This document shows, piece by piece, positions 1 through 9,312 of a stretch of DNA of 64,000 nucleotides. The notes below the pieces were generated by a model, which had not been told where the DNA came from, ran no database searches, and saw only the letters and a program-made list of their open reading frames with translations. The stretch is from Microthrix sp041394405 (lineage in GTDB: Bacteria > Actinomycetota > Acidimicrobiia > Acidimicrobiales > Microtrichaceae): the NCBI GenBank assembly GCA_041394405.1, contig JAWKIF010000010.1:1-64000 (forward strand), written 5' to 3'. Made by a program: the position numbers and the translations under genes. The stretch's first letter is position 1. Every line of letters begins with the position of its first letter.

Positions 1-1736
1 TCTTCCCATTGTGGGGTGATGTTGAGGTGGCTGAGGATGGTTCGTTGGGTGGTGGTGAGGCGGTCGAGTTGTTTCCCGTGGGGTGTGTAGGTGAGGCCGA
101 GTCCTTGGAAGGCTGTGAGGGTGTTTCGGCCGGTGGGTAGGGCTGGCCGGTTCTCGGGGTAGAGGCCGGGGATGGGTTGGTTGTTGGTGGCTTGTCGGAG
201 TTGGGTTTCGATGAGCCCGTAGACGAGGAGCGCGATCCCGATGATGGAGAGCATGGCGGTGATGCGGTCGTCGTTGTGGAGGAAGATCGGTCGGACTTTG
301 AGGGGGCCTTTGGCTTCTCGGTGGCGGATCTCGACGAGGGGCTGGTCTTTGTAGATTTTGAGGATCCGGGTGGCGGTGATGTTGCCGGGCAGGTTCGTGG
401 CGAGCGCGTAGATGCCGTCGGTGCGTGCGACGTCTGCGATGGCTTGGGTGTTGCGTGCCCATTCGATGGTGGGTTTGTTGGTGTCGGGATCGGTGCCGGT
501 GGTGACGGTGAGGAACGGCCTGATTTTGTGGCCGATGATGACGGCGACGCGGTCGTCGACGTCTTTTTGGGTTTTGTAGTAGCGGCCGCCGAGCCCGTTG
601 CGGACTTTGGTGAGGGACTCTTCGGCTTTGGTGAGCGCTCGTTCTCTCCCGTCGGCGACTGAGGTGGCCTCCTCCGATGACCAGATGTATGCGACCCGGC
701 AGCTGAACGGCTGTTGGGTTTCGGGGTTGATCGTGTCGAACGGGGCGAGGGCCCCCCGGTAGCGGGTGCGTTGGCCGGCAGGGAGGTTGGCTTCGCGTTT
801 GGGGATGTATCTGAGCGGGGCCATCTGGTCGGGTCCGATCTCGGTCAGGAACTTCTCGCGGAACCCGGTTGATGCCCGGAGGGGGACCACGAAACGGAGT
901 CCGGCCTTCTCGGCTGCGGCCAGGTTCTTGATGTGCCCCAACGCGGAGTCGGCGCAGATGATCAGCCCGGGTTTGGAGTTCGCGGTGATCGTCTCAAGGC
1001 TGTCGGCGATTGCTGAGAGTTCGGCGGTGTTGCCGGGGAACGGGCGGGTGTAGAGCGCGACGCCTTTGGGGTTCGTCGCGCACAGCAGTTTGGTTTGGCG
1101 TTTCACACCGGTGGGTCCCCAGCCTTTGGCGACCATCGTGGAGTCCTCGAACGCGCCGGCAACAGGGATGCAGGTGAGGTCCAAATGGAGACGTCCGGCG
1201 TCGATCCCGAACGTGTTGATCGCTTTGAGCATCAACTCGGAGCGGACGGTGTCGGAGATCGGCGCGAACTGTTCGAGGGCCCGGCCGAGCCGGTCGTCGT
1301 TGAGGAGCATCCCGGGGATCCCGAGGCGTTCGTGTATCGCAGCGGAGGTGGCCCATCCGGCAACGTCGTAGAGCGGTGAGGGTCCACACATCCGGTTCGC
1401 GACGAGTGCGGTGATCACCTCACCGCAGGTCAACATGGCGGTCCCGCGTTGGGGGACGTGACGGTCAACGGTCCCTTGGAGGTCGAGGCGTTCGAGGAGA
1501 TCAGCGACGATCAGCAGCGCGCCGACGTCTCGGCGGGACCCGATCGTCGGCGGCTCGAGACGGGCGAACGACGCGGTCAATGCTTCGAGTTGTCCCGACG
1601 TCTTGAGGTCATCCTCGCGGCCCAGGTTGGCGATGACGCGTTGACGGACCCGGCCGTCGTCCCTGTAGGACTCGACGAGTTTCAGGTAGGCGTAGGTCTT
1701 GTCGCCCCGTTTGACGGTGACACGCTTGATGAACAT
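1..1736 (-). CDS. IS1634-like DDE transposase (3' end off the window)
   Basis: This reading frame is open from an ATG at 1736 to the left edge with no stop, about 578 codons. The N-terminus (MFIKRVTVKRGDKTYAYLKL) and the following VRQRVIANLGR are typical of IS1634/IS1549-type transposases. A DDE-type core follows, with LHLDLTCIPVAG as the probable first Asp region and GLIICADSALG as the second. The C-terminal part has the RHREAKGPLKVRPIFLHND stretch seen in this family, which contains the catalytic Glu. The frame is clean, so this copy may be active. The IS right end should lie in 1737-1988, but I could not define terminal inverted repeats. Family assignment is by recalled sequence pattern. 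Confidence 0.85.
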   Translation of the reverse strand, partial: MFIKRVTVKRGDKTYAYLKLVESYRDDGRVRQRVIANLGREDDLKTSGQLEALTASFARLEPPTIGSRRDVGALLIVADLLERLDLQGTVDRHVPQRGTAMLTCGEVITALVANRMCGPSPLYDVAGWATSAAIHERLGIPGMLLNDDRLGRALEQFAPISDTVRSELMLKAINTFGIDAGRLHLDLTCIPVAGAFEDSTMVAKGWGPTGVKRQTKLLCATNPKGVALYTRPFPGNTAELSAIADSLETITANSKPGLIICADSALGHIKNLAAAEKAGLRFVVPLRASTGFREKFLTEIGPDQMAPLRYIPKREANLPAGQRTRYRGALAPFDTINPETQQPFSCRVAYIWSSEEATSVADGRERALTKAEESLTKVRNGLGGRYYKTQKDVDDRVAVIIGHKIRPFLTVTTGTDPDTNKPTIEWARNTQAIADVARTDGIYALATNLPGNITATRILKIYKDQPLVEIRHREAKGPLKVRPIFLHNDDRITAMLSIIGIALLVYGLIETQLRQATNNQPIPGLYPENRPALPTGRNTLTAFQGLGLTYTPHGKQLDRLTTTQRTILSHLNITPQWE

Positions 1737-1837
1737 GTTGTCCACACGATACCAGCATCCGGCCCAAACTACAAGCCTGTGATTACGCAGGTAGTGGGCC
1801 TGTCCGTGTCTGCCCGGCTTCGGAATGTTGTCCACAC
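1735..1837. repeat. 13-bp direct repeat flanking the transposase start
   Basis: ATGTTGTCCACAC occurs at 1735-1747, overlapping the transposase start codon, and again at 1825-1837. The two copies are 90 bp apart in the same orientation. They may be transposase-binding subterminal repeats or part of the IS end. No function can be assigned. Confidence 0.5.
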
Positions 1838-1988
1838 ATCAGTCATCGGTTGGTGCCCGCGCAAAGAACCATGAACAGCACCCAACCCGGCCGAGAACCC
1901 AGTCATAGCAACGAATCCGGGCTACCCAGACCGCCACAACCTCAACCCGCCATCGACCCCATGTGGCCTCTACCTGCGGAAAACGGGG

Positions 1989-2858
1989 CTAGCCGGGCAC
2001 CACGTGATGCCCCTCGGAGGGCTGCACGATGACGATACCGTCGCCCTGGAAGGTGAGCTGCACCGCCTCGCCCGAGCCGAGGCCGATGGCGGCCTTGGCC
2101 TTCATGGTGCGATTCAGGTTGGTTTGCAGGTTGGAGCTCCAGGCCACCACGGCGTCGGTGTCGACGAACGTCGGGGCATCGGTGCGAAGCACGACCGGGT
2201 CGCCGTCGGTGGTGATGGCCACCCAGCCGCGACCCTCCAGCCTGGTGTTGAACAACCCGCCGGCGGCCATGCCGGCGCCCTTGACCCGCTCGATGTCCCA
2301 GGTGAGGGTCGGTTCGAACGCCAGGATGCTGCGACCGTTGACGGTGAGACCGCCTCCCTCCAGGTAGACGATGTGAACCTGGTTGGCCTGGTCTGCCAGG
2401 AACAGCTCGCCCCGGCCCTTGCAGCGCATCAGCTGGAGGCCCTCGCCGGTCATGGCCTTCTTCATGAACTTGGCCACGCCGGCGCCCTCGTGATCGAAGT
2501 CGATCTGGCCCTGGAAGGCCACCATCGATCCTTGCTTGGCCAGCAGGTCCTCGCCCAGCACCACCTTCAACAGGCGGTTGTTCTGCTTGGTGACGCGCTG
2601 ACCCGAGCCCACCTCCGCGTATCGCTGATCGGTCAACAGGTCGGTGCGAATGCCGCCGATGGTGGTGCCCTCGGCGCCGCCCGCGGCCGGTTGGTGCTGG
2701 ATCGGCTGCGACTGCGCCACGGGATGCGCAGCGGCGGGCTGCTGCGCCGGCTCGGCCTCCGGCGCTGCCTGGGTCTGTTGGGTCCACTGCGTCCCATCCC
2801 AGTAGCGCTGCTGGGAGGCATCGGAGGGGTCGGTATACCAGCCGGCTGGAGTGCTCAT
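1989..2858 (-). CDS. DUF2510 + AIM24-family protein
   Basis: The protein has about 289 residues. Residues 1-30 form a DUF2510 domain (GWYTDPSDASQQRYWDGTQW), a short actinobacterial module usually found at protein N-termini. A Gln/Ala/Pro-rich linker of about 50 residues follows. The rest is an AIM24-like beta domain (FQGQIDFDHEGAGVAKFMKK, GEAVQLTFQGDGIVIVQPSE), related to mitochondrial AIM24 and the TIGR00266 family, whose biochemical role is unknown. I chose the ATG at 2858; a GTG three codons upstream (2867) is also possible. It is divergent from the hydrolase at 3007, so the roughly 150-bp gap must hold both promoters. Confidence 0.85.
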   Translation of the reverse strand: MSTPAGWYTDPSDASQQRYWDGTQWTQQTQAAPEAEPAQQPAAAHPVAQSQPIQHQPAAGGAEGTTIGGIRTDLLTDQRYAEVGSGQRVTKQNNRLLKVVLGEDLLAKQGSMVAFQGQIDFDHEGAGVAKFMKKAMTGEGLQLMRCKGRGELFLADQANQVHIVYLEGGGLTVNGRSILAFEPTLTWDIERVKGAGMAAGGLFNTRLEGRGWVAITTDGDPVVLRTDAPTFVDTDAVVAWSSNLQTNLNRTMKAKAAIGLGSGEAVQLTFQGDGIVIVQPSEGHHVVPG

Positions 2859-3006
2859 GGATGCCACGCTACCGGCGACAGCGGGGGCTCCGGACCAACT
2901 CGGGCCGTTTTTCTCCCCAGGGCGCGCCGGCGCCGCCGCGATGCACCGGCGCCGGGTCGGCCGGTTCCCGACCCGGTGGGCACCCCAGGCTGGCTACGGT
3001 CATGGG

Positions 3007-4014
3007 GTGGATCGTCGCGCAGTTGGGGCCATCGTCGGGGGCGTCGGGCTGAGCGCGTTGGCTGCCGCAACCGGCATCCGGCTGGCCGGCACCAGAATCC
3101 GCGAGCGGCGCCGCCCAGATCTTGACGAGTTGCTGGCGCCCCCGAGCGAGGTGCGCCACCACACGGTGGCCACCAGCGACGGAGGGTCGCTCCATGTCGT
3201 CTCCGCCGGCCATGGGCCCCCGTTGGTGTTGTTGCACGGCGTGACCCTGCAATGGTGGACGTGGAGCCCGCTGTTTCACCTGCTTGCGGACCGCTGCCGA
3301 GTGGTGGCGTGGGACATGCGTGGACACGGGCGCTCCGAGGCCGGCAGCGATGGCGTCTCCCTGGAGGCGACGGGGCGAGACCTGGTGGAGCTGCTGGAGG
3401 CGCTGGAGCTGCACGACGCCGTGGTGGTGGGGCACTCGATGGGCGGCATGGCCATGGGGCGCAGCGCGATCGATCATCCGGACCGGCTGGTCCCACGCAC
3501 CGGAGGGCTGGTGTTCCTCTCCACTGCGACCACTCCCGTGTCGCCCCGGTTCCTTCCCGGGTATCTCGGGGCCGGGGCGGGAGTGTTGGCGGGTGCGGCC
3601 GATCGGGCCGGTGCCCTGCCCGTGGAGCGCCTGTGGCGTCCCGGCGATCTGTCGGCGTCCCTCATCCGGGTGGCGTTCGGCGACGAACCCTCCTCGGTGG
3701 CGATCGAGGCGGTTCGTCAGATGATCGCCGCCGTTCCGGCGGCCACCTCCATCCAGGCGGGTGAGGCCATCTTGAACCACGACCTCAGCGACGACCTCGG
3801 GAACTATGGAGGACCCGCCTTGGTGATCGTGGGCTCGCACGATCACCTCACGCCGCTGCGGCTCGCCGAACGGACGGTCGCGCTGTTGCCGCAGGCCGAG
3901 TTGCAGGTCGTGGAGGGTGCGGGACACCAGGTGATGCAGGAGGCGCCACACCTGCTGGCCGAGCTGATCGACAGGTTTGCCCGTGGCGCCGTCCGCCTCG
4001 CGGACACGGGCTGA
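3007..4014 (+). CDS. alpha/beta hydrolase, membrane-anchored
   Basis: The 336-residue protein has an alpha/beta-hydrolase fold. The oxyanion region LLHGVTLQWW is near residue 75, the DMRGHGRSE strand near 103, and the nucleophile elbow GHSMGG has Ser144. A late Asp (GSHDHLTPLR) and a catalytic His in GAGHQVMQEAP complete the triad. Residues 5-28 are hydrophobic and small-residue rich, suggesting an N-terminal membrane anchor or signal. The frame is open further upstream, but that part would overlap the divergent DUF2510-AIM24 gene. GTG at 3007 is therefore the preferred start. The substrate is unknown; lipid ester or haloperoxidase-like activity cannot be separated by sequence alone. Confidence 0.85.
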   Translation: MDRRAVGAIVGGVGLSALAAATGIRLAGTRIRERRRPDLDELLAPPSEVRHHTVATSDGGSLHVVSAGHGPPLVLLHGVTLQWWTWSPLFHLLADRCRVVAWDMRGHGRSEAGSDGVSLEATGRDLVELLEALELHDAVVVGHSMGGMAMGRSAIDHPDRLVPRTGGLVFLSTATTPVSPRFLPGYLGAGAGVLAGAADRAGALPVERLWRPGDLSASLIRVAFGDEPSSVAIEAVRQMIAAVPAATSIQAGEAILNHDLSDDLGNYGGPALVIVGSHDHLTPLRLAERTVALLPQAELQVVEGAGHQVMQEAPHLLAELIDRFARGAVRLADTG

Positions 4015-4041
4015 CAGTGTCGGGCCCGGGGCTCGCTGCGC

Positions 4042-5634
4042 CTACTGTTCCCGCAGGTCGCCCTCGGCGATCAGCTTGTCCAGCGTCAACTCCGGCTGGT
4101 CGGCGATGACCCGATCGAGCCAATACGGGCTCTCGAAGAGGGCCAGCCAGGTGCCGTCGGAGCGCTCAAGCACGGCGACCCCCGACATCTGACGCAGCGC
4201 CAACGACGACGCCTCGTCGGTTCGCCGGGCAACGCGGTACGGGGTGGTGTCCAGCTTGGTGGGTGCGCCGAACTCCTGCTCGAGGCGCCACTTGGCCACG
4301 TCGAACTGCATGGGCCCGACGGCCGCCAGGGTGGGGGCCTGGTCGCCCAGGTCGGGGTCGCGCAACACCTGAACCACGCCCTCCTCGTCCAGTTGGGCGA
4401 TGCCGCGCCGGAACTGCTTGAAGCGGCTGACGTCGGCGGGCCGGGCCACACGGAAGTGCTCGGGAGCAAACGCCGGGATGGAGGGGAACTCGACCGGCTC
4501 GTCGACGTAGAGCGTGTCGCCGACCCGAAGGTCGCTGGCGTTCACCAGCCCCACCACGTCGCCCGGATAGGCCTCCTCGACGGTCTCACGGTCGGACCCG
4601 AACGCGGTGTGGGCGTACTTGGTGGCGAAGGGCTTACCGGTGCGGGCGTGGGTGGCGACCACCCCCCGCTCGAAGCGACCCGAACAGATGCGCACGTAGG
4701 CCACCCGGTCGCGGTGGGCCTTGTCGGTGTTGGCCTGCACCTTGAAGACGAACCCCGACAGCGGTGCGTCGAGCGCCCGTGAGCCACCGTCCGCGGTGGT
4801 GCGCGCCCGGGGTGACGGCACCAGGTCGATCACGGCGTCCAGCAGCTTGTGGACGCCGAAGTTGGTCATGGCCGAGCCGAACAACGTGGGGGTGGTGATG
4901 CCGGCCACGTAGGTCTCGGTGTCGAATTCGGACCCCACCTCGTCGAGCAGCCCCAGCTCCTCCCGAGCCTGGGCCCACAGCTGGCCGTCGAGCCGCTCGG
5001 CATCCGCAGGGTCCACCGCCTCCTCCGGGGCGACGCGGGCGCCGCCCGTGGTGCGGGTGAAGCGGGTGTAGCTGCCGTCGCGCCGATCGATCACCCCCCG
5101 AAAGTCGGTGTCGGCCCCGACGGGCCAGGTGACCGGCGTGGGAACCAGCCCCAGCTGGGCCTCGATGTCGTCGAGCACCTCCAGCGGTTCTCGGGCCGGG
5201 CGGTCCCACTTGTTCACAAAGCTGAGGAGCGGCAGGCCTCGGTCGCGGCACACCTCGAACAGCTTCAGGGTCTGGGGCTCGATGCCTTTGGCCGCGTCCA
5301 GCACCATGATGGCCCCGTCGCACCCGGCCAGCACCCGGTAGGTGTCTTCGGAAAAGTCCCGGTGGCCGGGCGTGTCCAGCAGGTTGACCACGCAGTCCCG
5401 GTAGTCGAACTGCAACACGGTGGACGTGATGGAGATGCCCCGCTGCTGCTCCATGGTCATCCAGTCCGAGGTGGCCGAGCGCCGCCCACCCTTGCCCTTC
5501 ACCGACCCGGCCTCCACGGCCAGGGCGCCGCCGTAGAGCAGGAACTTCTCGGTCAGGGTGGTCTTGCCCGCGTCGGGGTGGGAGATGATGGCAAACGTGC
5601 GGCGGCGGGCCGCCTCGCTGAGGACTTCGGGCAT
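4042..5634 (-). CDS. prfC: peptide chain release factor 3 (RF3)
   Basis: RF3 is a translational GTPase that recycles RF1/RF2 from the ribosome after termination. The 530-residue length is normal for the family. The G-domain motifs are all present: P-loop SHPDAGKTTLTE (residues 18-29), RGISIT switch I (65-70), DTPGH (87-91) and NKWDR (141-145). RF3-specific elongation-factor-like domain II and the C-terminal domain follow (RGIAQLDEEGVVQVL, AVGPMQFDVAKWRLEQEF). It converges on the hydrolase at 3007-4014 with a 27-bp gap. Nothing in the sequence suggests truncation. Confidence 0.95.
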   Translation of the reverse strand: MPEVLSEAARRRTFAIISHPDAGKTTLTEKFLLYGGALAVEAGSVKGKGGRRSATSDWMTMEQQRGISITSTVLQFDYRDCVVNLLDTPGHRDFSEDTYRVLAGCDGAIMVLDAAKGIEPQTLKLFEVCRDRGLPLLSFVNKWDRPAREPLEVLDDIEAQLGLVPTPVTWPVGADTDFRGVIDRRDGSYTRFTRTTGGARVAPEEAVDPADAERLDGQLWAQAREELGLLDEVGSEFDTETYVAGITTPTLFGSAMTNFGVHKLLDAVIDLVPSPRARTTADGGSRALDAPLSGFVFKVQANTDKAHRDRVAYVRICSGRFERGVVATHARTGKPFATKYAHTAFGSDRETVEEAYPGDVVGLVNASDLRVGDTLYVDEPVEFPSIPAFAPEHFRVARPADVSRFKQFRRGIAQLDEEGVVQVLRDPDLGDQAPTLAAVGPMQFDVAKWRLEQEFGAPTKLDTTPYRVARRTDEASSLALRQMSGVAVLERSDGTWLALFESPYWLDRVIADQPELTLDKLIAEGDLREQ

Positions 5635-5656
5635 GTGAAAAGAACCCTAGGCGCAG

Positions 5657-6586
5657 CTACTCACCGGAGGCGTATCGCACCGTGAAGGTGGCACTCGCCG
5701 TCACGGAGTCCTGGCCCGGGAGGTCGGCCATGACCCGCAACGTGTGGGTTCCCTCGCTGAGCGTCTCCGCGTCGAGGGGGGTTCCCGAATCCGTGAACGT
5801 GAATGGCGCGGAGTTGTCGGTCCGGTCGGGGCTGCCGGTACTGGGGCCGTCGAGCCAGAAGCGGACCCGAGTGGTACCGGCCGGCGGACGCACGGCCAGG
5901 TAGGTGTTCCCCCAGATCATCGCACCGTCGAGGTAGAGCGCCGGGCTGAGGTCGGCCTCCAGCGAAACGGTGATCACCGGCCGGGCCGATGGGGTGCCGC
6001 CCGACGTCCCCGTGCCGCCCGACGTCCCCGTGCCCCCGGAGGTGCCGCCCGAAGTGCCGCCGCCGGAGGTGCCGCCGGAGGTGCTTCCGCCGGTGCCGCC
6101 ACCGTCCGTGTTGGGCTCGGGCGCTCCGCCGGTGCCGCCGGGTGGGGTCGTCGGTTCGGGCGCCGGGGCGTCGGGGTCGGGTGCCTCGGCCGCCGGGGTG
6201 TCGGGTGCGGGGTTGCCGATGGCCCCGCCATCGGGCGACTCCTGCGTCACCGGGTCGTCGGCCGGTGGTTCGTCGGCCGGTGGTTCGTCGGCGGGTGGTT
6301 CGTCGGCGGGCGGATCCGCGGCGGGTGGGTTGTCTGCTGGTGGGTCGTCGGCGGGTGGGTTGTCGGCCGCCGGCACAGCGGCGGCACCGGCGGGGTCCGA
6401 GGGTTCGGCCGACGCTGCCCCGGGCGCCGCCGCCGCAGCCTGTTCGGCCCGGGCATCGAGTGCCTGCAGCGCCAGCGGGCCCGCCACGCCCGCGGTGACC
6501 GCCGACGAGCTCATGAAGGCCAACGCCACGCGCACCGAGAACACTGCGGTCAGTGCTTGGAACGCTCGTTGTGCGAAGGCGGGCAT
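5657..6586 (-). CDS. secreted or anchored Pro/Ala/Asp-rich repeat protein
   Basis: This 309-residue protein is not from a family I recognise. An N-terminal hydrophobic stretch of about 35 residues (SVRVALAFMSSSAVTAGVAG) suggests a signal or anchor. It is followed by a low-complexity region of tandem PPADE/PPADN pentapeptides (about residues 75-110) and a Gly/Ser/Thr-rich spacer (GGTSGGTSGG type). The last 110 residues look like a beta-sandwich, Ig-like domain (TVSLEADLSPALYLDG, LSEGTHTLRVMADLPG). This resembles a cell-wall-spanning stalk with an exposed domain. It lies between prfC and the response regulator on the same strand. Confidence 0.6.
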   Translation of the reverse strand: MPAFAQRAFQALTAVFSVRVALAFMSSSAVTAGVAGPLALQALDARAEQAAAAAPGAASAEPSDPAGAAAVPAADNPPADDPPADNPPAADPPADEPPADEPPADEPPADDPVTQESPDGGAIGNPAPDTPAAEAPDPDAPAPEPTTPPGGTGGAPEPNTDGGGTGGSTSGGTSGGGTSGGTSGGTGTSGGTGTSGGTPSARPVITVSLEADLSPALYLDGAMIWGNTYLAVRPPAGTTRVRFWLDGPSTGSPDRTDNSAPFTFTDSGTPLDAETLSEGTHTLRVMADLPGQDSVTASATFTVRYASGE

Positions 6587-6680
6587 GGGTATCAGTCGTG
6601 TCGTTTGGGTTACAGCTCAGTGTCGGCGAGCCGGGCCCGCGGCGAGATGGGGAAAACCACCTTGGAGGGTGGGCAGATCG

Positions 6681-7328
6681 TCACGTTGTGGTCTCCTGCG
6701 GGTCGAGGTGGATGATGCCCTTGCGCACGGCGGACAGCACCGCGTGCGTGAGGCTCTGGGTGTCCAGGCGGCGGTAGATGGCGTTGAGGTGGTTGTGCAC
6801 GGTCTTGTGGGTGATGCCCAACTCGCGGGCCACCTGCTTGGTGCCCAGCCCGTCGGCGATGCGCTGGAGGATCTCGGTCTGGCGCTCCGAGAGCAGCTCA
6901 TCCCGCTTGCCGTTCTCGTCGGCGGCGCGCAGCATGGACATGGCCAGCTCCACCGACAACACGGTCTCACCGGCGACGACGCCCTTGATGGTGTCGATCA
7001 CCTCGGTCATGGAGGTGCCCTTGGTGAGGTAGCCGACCGCCCCGGCGGACAGCGCGGCCCGTGTGCGAGCCACATCCTCGTGCATGGTCAGCACCACCAC
7101 CCGGGTTTCGGGCCGATCGGCCATGATGCGCTTGCAGGCCTCCACGCCGTCCAACACCGGCATCTCCAGGTCCATGAGCACCACGTCCGGTTCGGTCTCG
7201 GCGACGACGACGACGGCCTCTTCCCCATCGGCGGCCTCGCCAACCACGGTCTCGCCCGCATCCTCCAGGCTTCGGCGAATGCCGTCCCGCAGCACCTGAT
7301 GGTCGTCGACCAGCACGATTCGTGTCAT
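6681..7328 (-). CDS. NarL/FixJ-family response regulator
   Basis: This is a 215-residue DNA-binding response regulator. The receiver domain has the acidic pair in VLVDDH (residues 8-9), phospho-acceptor Asp53 (VLMDLEMP) and the switch Lys in GYLTKG. A LuxR/NarL helix-turn-helix follows (LSERQTEILQRIADGL, then ARELGITHKTVHNHL). The start at 7328 overlaps the TGA stop of the upstream kinase by 4 nt (ATGA), so the pair is translationally coupled. The frame is open further upstream, but that part lies inside the kinase gene. The target genes are unknown. Confidence 0.92.
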   Translation of the reverse strand: MTRIVLVDDHQVLRDGIRRSLEDAGETVVGEAADGEEAVVVVAETEPDVVLMDLEMPVLDGVEACKRIMADRPETRVVVLTMHEDVARTRAALSAGAVGYLTKGTSMTEVIDTIKGVVAGETVLSVELAMSMLRAADENGKRDELLSERQTEILQRIADGLGTKQVARELGITHKTVHNHLNAIYRRLDTQSLTHAVLSAVRKGIIHLDPQETTT

Positions 7329-9139
7329 GTTGTTGCTCCTTGACGGTCGGTGACCGTGTTCACCGCGATGGTGGTGCCCGCTCCCGGTCTGCTGGAGATG
7401 GCGAGTTGGGCGCCGATGGCGTCGGCCCGCTCGCGCATTCCCACCAAACCATAGGAGTTCTCGCGGACGCTGCCGCGTGTTTCGAAGCCTCGACCGTCGT
7501 CGGTGACGGTCAAGCACCCGGACCCGTCGGCCACGGTCCAGGTCACGGAAACGTTGGTGGCCTTGGCGTGCTTCTCCACGTTGTTCAGCGCCTCCTGGAC
7601 GATTCGCAGGATCTCGGTCTCCACGGGGGCCGTCAGGGTCTCACCGGGATTGGTCTCGGTGAACCGGATCCTCAGGTCGCTGCGGCGCTCGAGGCGCCCG
7701 ATCAGATCCCGCACCTCCATGGAGAAGGTGCGGTCCTCGGACACCGCCGAGCGCAGTTGCCGCAACGTCTCCCGGAGGTCGTCGAGTGCCTGGTCGGCCT
7801 CGGAGCTGAGCCGGTCCAGCTCTGGGTCGTCGTCGGTGTTGTTGCTGATGCGTTCGAGTTCCAGCTTGAAGTAGGTGAGCCACTGCCCAAGCCGATCGTG
7901 CAGGTCGCGTGCAATTCGGATGCGCTCGTTCTGGGCGCCCAGCGTGCGCAGGTGGCCGAAGCGGCGGGCGTTGTCCAGGGTCAGCCCGGCCACATCGGCC
8001 AGCCCCAACAGCAGCTGGGCGTCCTTGGGCCCGTACCCGCCCGCCCGGTCGGTCTCCAGGCCCAGCAGCCCCACCACCTGTCCACGCGCCACCAGCCGCG
8101 CGTACATGCCGCTGGTGCTTCCCGGACGCATCCCCACCCCCCTGGCCAGCGGGGTGGACAGCACCGGAGTGGGTGAGTCGAGCGCCTTGGTCAGGGGCGC
8201 GGGCAGCGCGCTGGTGCCCTGGTTGGGTGAGAACCCGATGCCCTCGGCCAGCCGGGGGGTCCAGTCGCCATCGGCGTCACGGTCCAGCAGGGCCAACACC
8301 TGCGGGTCGAAGCTCTCCTGGAGCTGGCGGCGCAGCGAGTCCACTGCATCGCGCAGGTTCAGCGAGCTGGGCAGGCTGCGGGCGATGGAGTTCAGGGCGC
8401 TCAACAGGTCGTTGGTGTCGTTGAGCACCTCCACCCGGCGGCTCAGGCCCTGGCGGCGGGCCTCGGTCTCCAGCAGCCGGTTGCGAACCACCACCACCAA
8501 CACGAACCCGCCCACCATGAACGCCACCGGTACCAGCTCGTCCGACGACATGGGCGTGAGGGCATCGCTGGTGGCGACCATGCCGACCACCACGGTTGCC
8601 CAGCCGACGCACGCGCTGGCGATGCCGATGGTTGGGCCCCACCCCAGCGACGCAATGAGGATGGCGGCGATCAGCGCAATCACAAAGTTGCTGCCCGCCC
8701 CGCCGGAGATGCCGACGGCCAGCCCGAACACCATGGAGTCGGTGATCGCCGGGACGCGGGCGCCGACGCTTGGATTGCCGAGCCTCAGCGGAATGACGGT
8801 GCGCCAGGTGGTGAGGAACATGGTGAGGCTCAGCGCCACCACGACGGCGAGGTCCCCGGAGACCGCCTGGGGCACCGCATAGACCAGCCCGAACCCGACC
8901 GCACCCCAGCGGAGCGAGTTGGTGAGCGGGCCCAGGTTGGCGCGCAGCGAGGGCGGGAGTTCCAGGGAACGGTTGGAGTCGTCGACGCCCCCCAGCTCCA
9001 GGGTGGGCCGCAGCGTGGCCAGCTCGCCGAACCCCAGTTGACGCGCGGCCCCAGGCGGGTCCACCGTGAGGGTCGTGGGAGAAGCTGCCCCGCCGCCGGG
9101 CGACGGCTTGGCGCTGTTCCCGAGTTCTGAAGTGCCCAT
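7325..9139 (-). CDS. membrane sensor histidine kinase with GAF domain
   Basis: The 604-residue kinase has about five or six hydrophobic segments (roughly residues 65-215), then a GAF-like region (SLRRQLQESFDPQVLALLDR onward). A HisKA_3 dimerisation domain follows with the phospho-His in RIARDLHDRLGQW. The C-terminal HATPase_c domain is marked by NNVEKHAKATNVSV, TDDGRGFE and GLVGMRERADAIGA. HisKA_3 plus a NarL-type regulator is the standard pairing, and the regulator gene overlaps its end by 4 nt. The signal sensed by the membrane region is not evident. Confidence 0.9.
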   Translation of the reverse strand: MGTSELGNSAKPSPGGGAASPTTLTVDPPGAARQLGFGELATLRPTLELGGVDDSNRSLELPPSLRANLGPLTNSLRWGAVGFGLVYAVPQAVSGDLAVVVALSLTMFLTTWRTVIPLRLGNPSVGARVPAITDSMVFGLAVGISGGAGSNFVIALIAAILIASLGWGPTIGIASACVGWATVVVGMVATSDALTPMSSDELVPVAFMVGGFVLVVVVRNRLLETEARRQGLSRRVEVLNDTNDLLSALNSIARSLPSSLNLRDAVDSLRRQLQESFDPQVLALLDRDADGDWTPRLAEGIGFSPNQGTSALPAPLTKALDSPTPVLSTPLARGVGMRPGSTSGMYARLVARGQVVGLLGLETDRAGGYGPKDAQLLLGLADVAGLTLDNARRFGHLRTLGAQNERIRIARDLHDRLGQWLTYFKLELERISNNTDDDPELDRLSSEADQALDDLRETLRQLRSAVSEDRTFSMEVRDLIGRLERRSDLRIRFTETNPGETLTAPVETEILRIVQEALNNVEKHAKATNVSVTWTVADGSGCLTVTDDGRGFETRGSVRENSYGLVGMRERADAIGAQLAISSRPGAGTTIAVNTVTDRQGATT

Positions 9140-9312
9140 CCGTCGCCCTGTGAGTCAACCAGGACTGTAGCCGTGGGGCCGATGCCGCCGGTGGCTCACC
9201 GCTCGCTGTGGGCGCCGGCTTCGTTCGGGCGCTAGACACGGCCCGTGCAACTGTCCCGACATCGCCGCGCGACCAGGTCCGCGACCGCAGGCGCAATCAC
9301 CTGCGCGGCCAG

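Noticed and set aside
2004..3125. A 373-codon plus-strand frame over the AIM24-like gene
   Set aside because: It is antisense to a gene with recognisable DUF2510 and AIM24 sequence and has no domain of its own.
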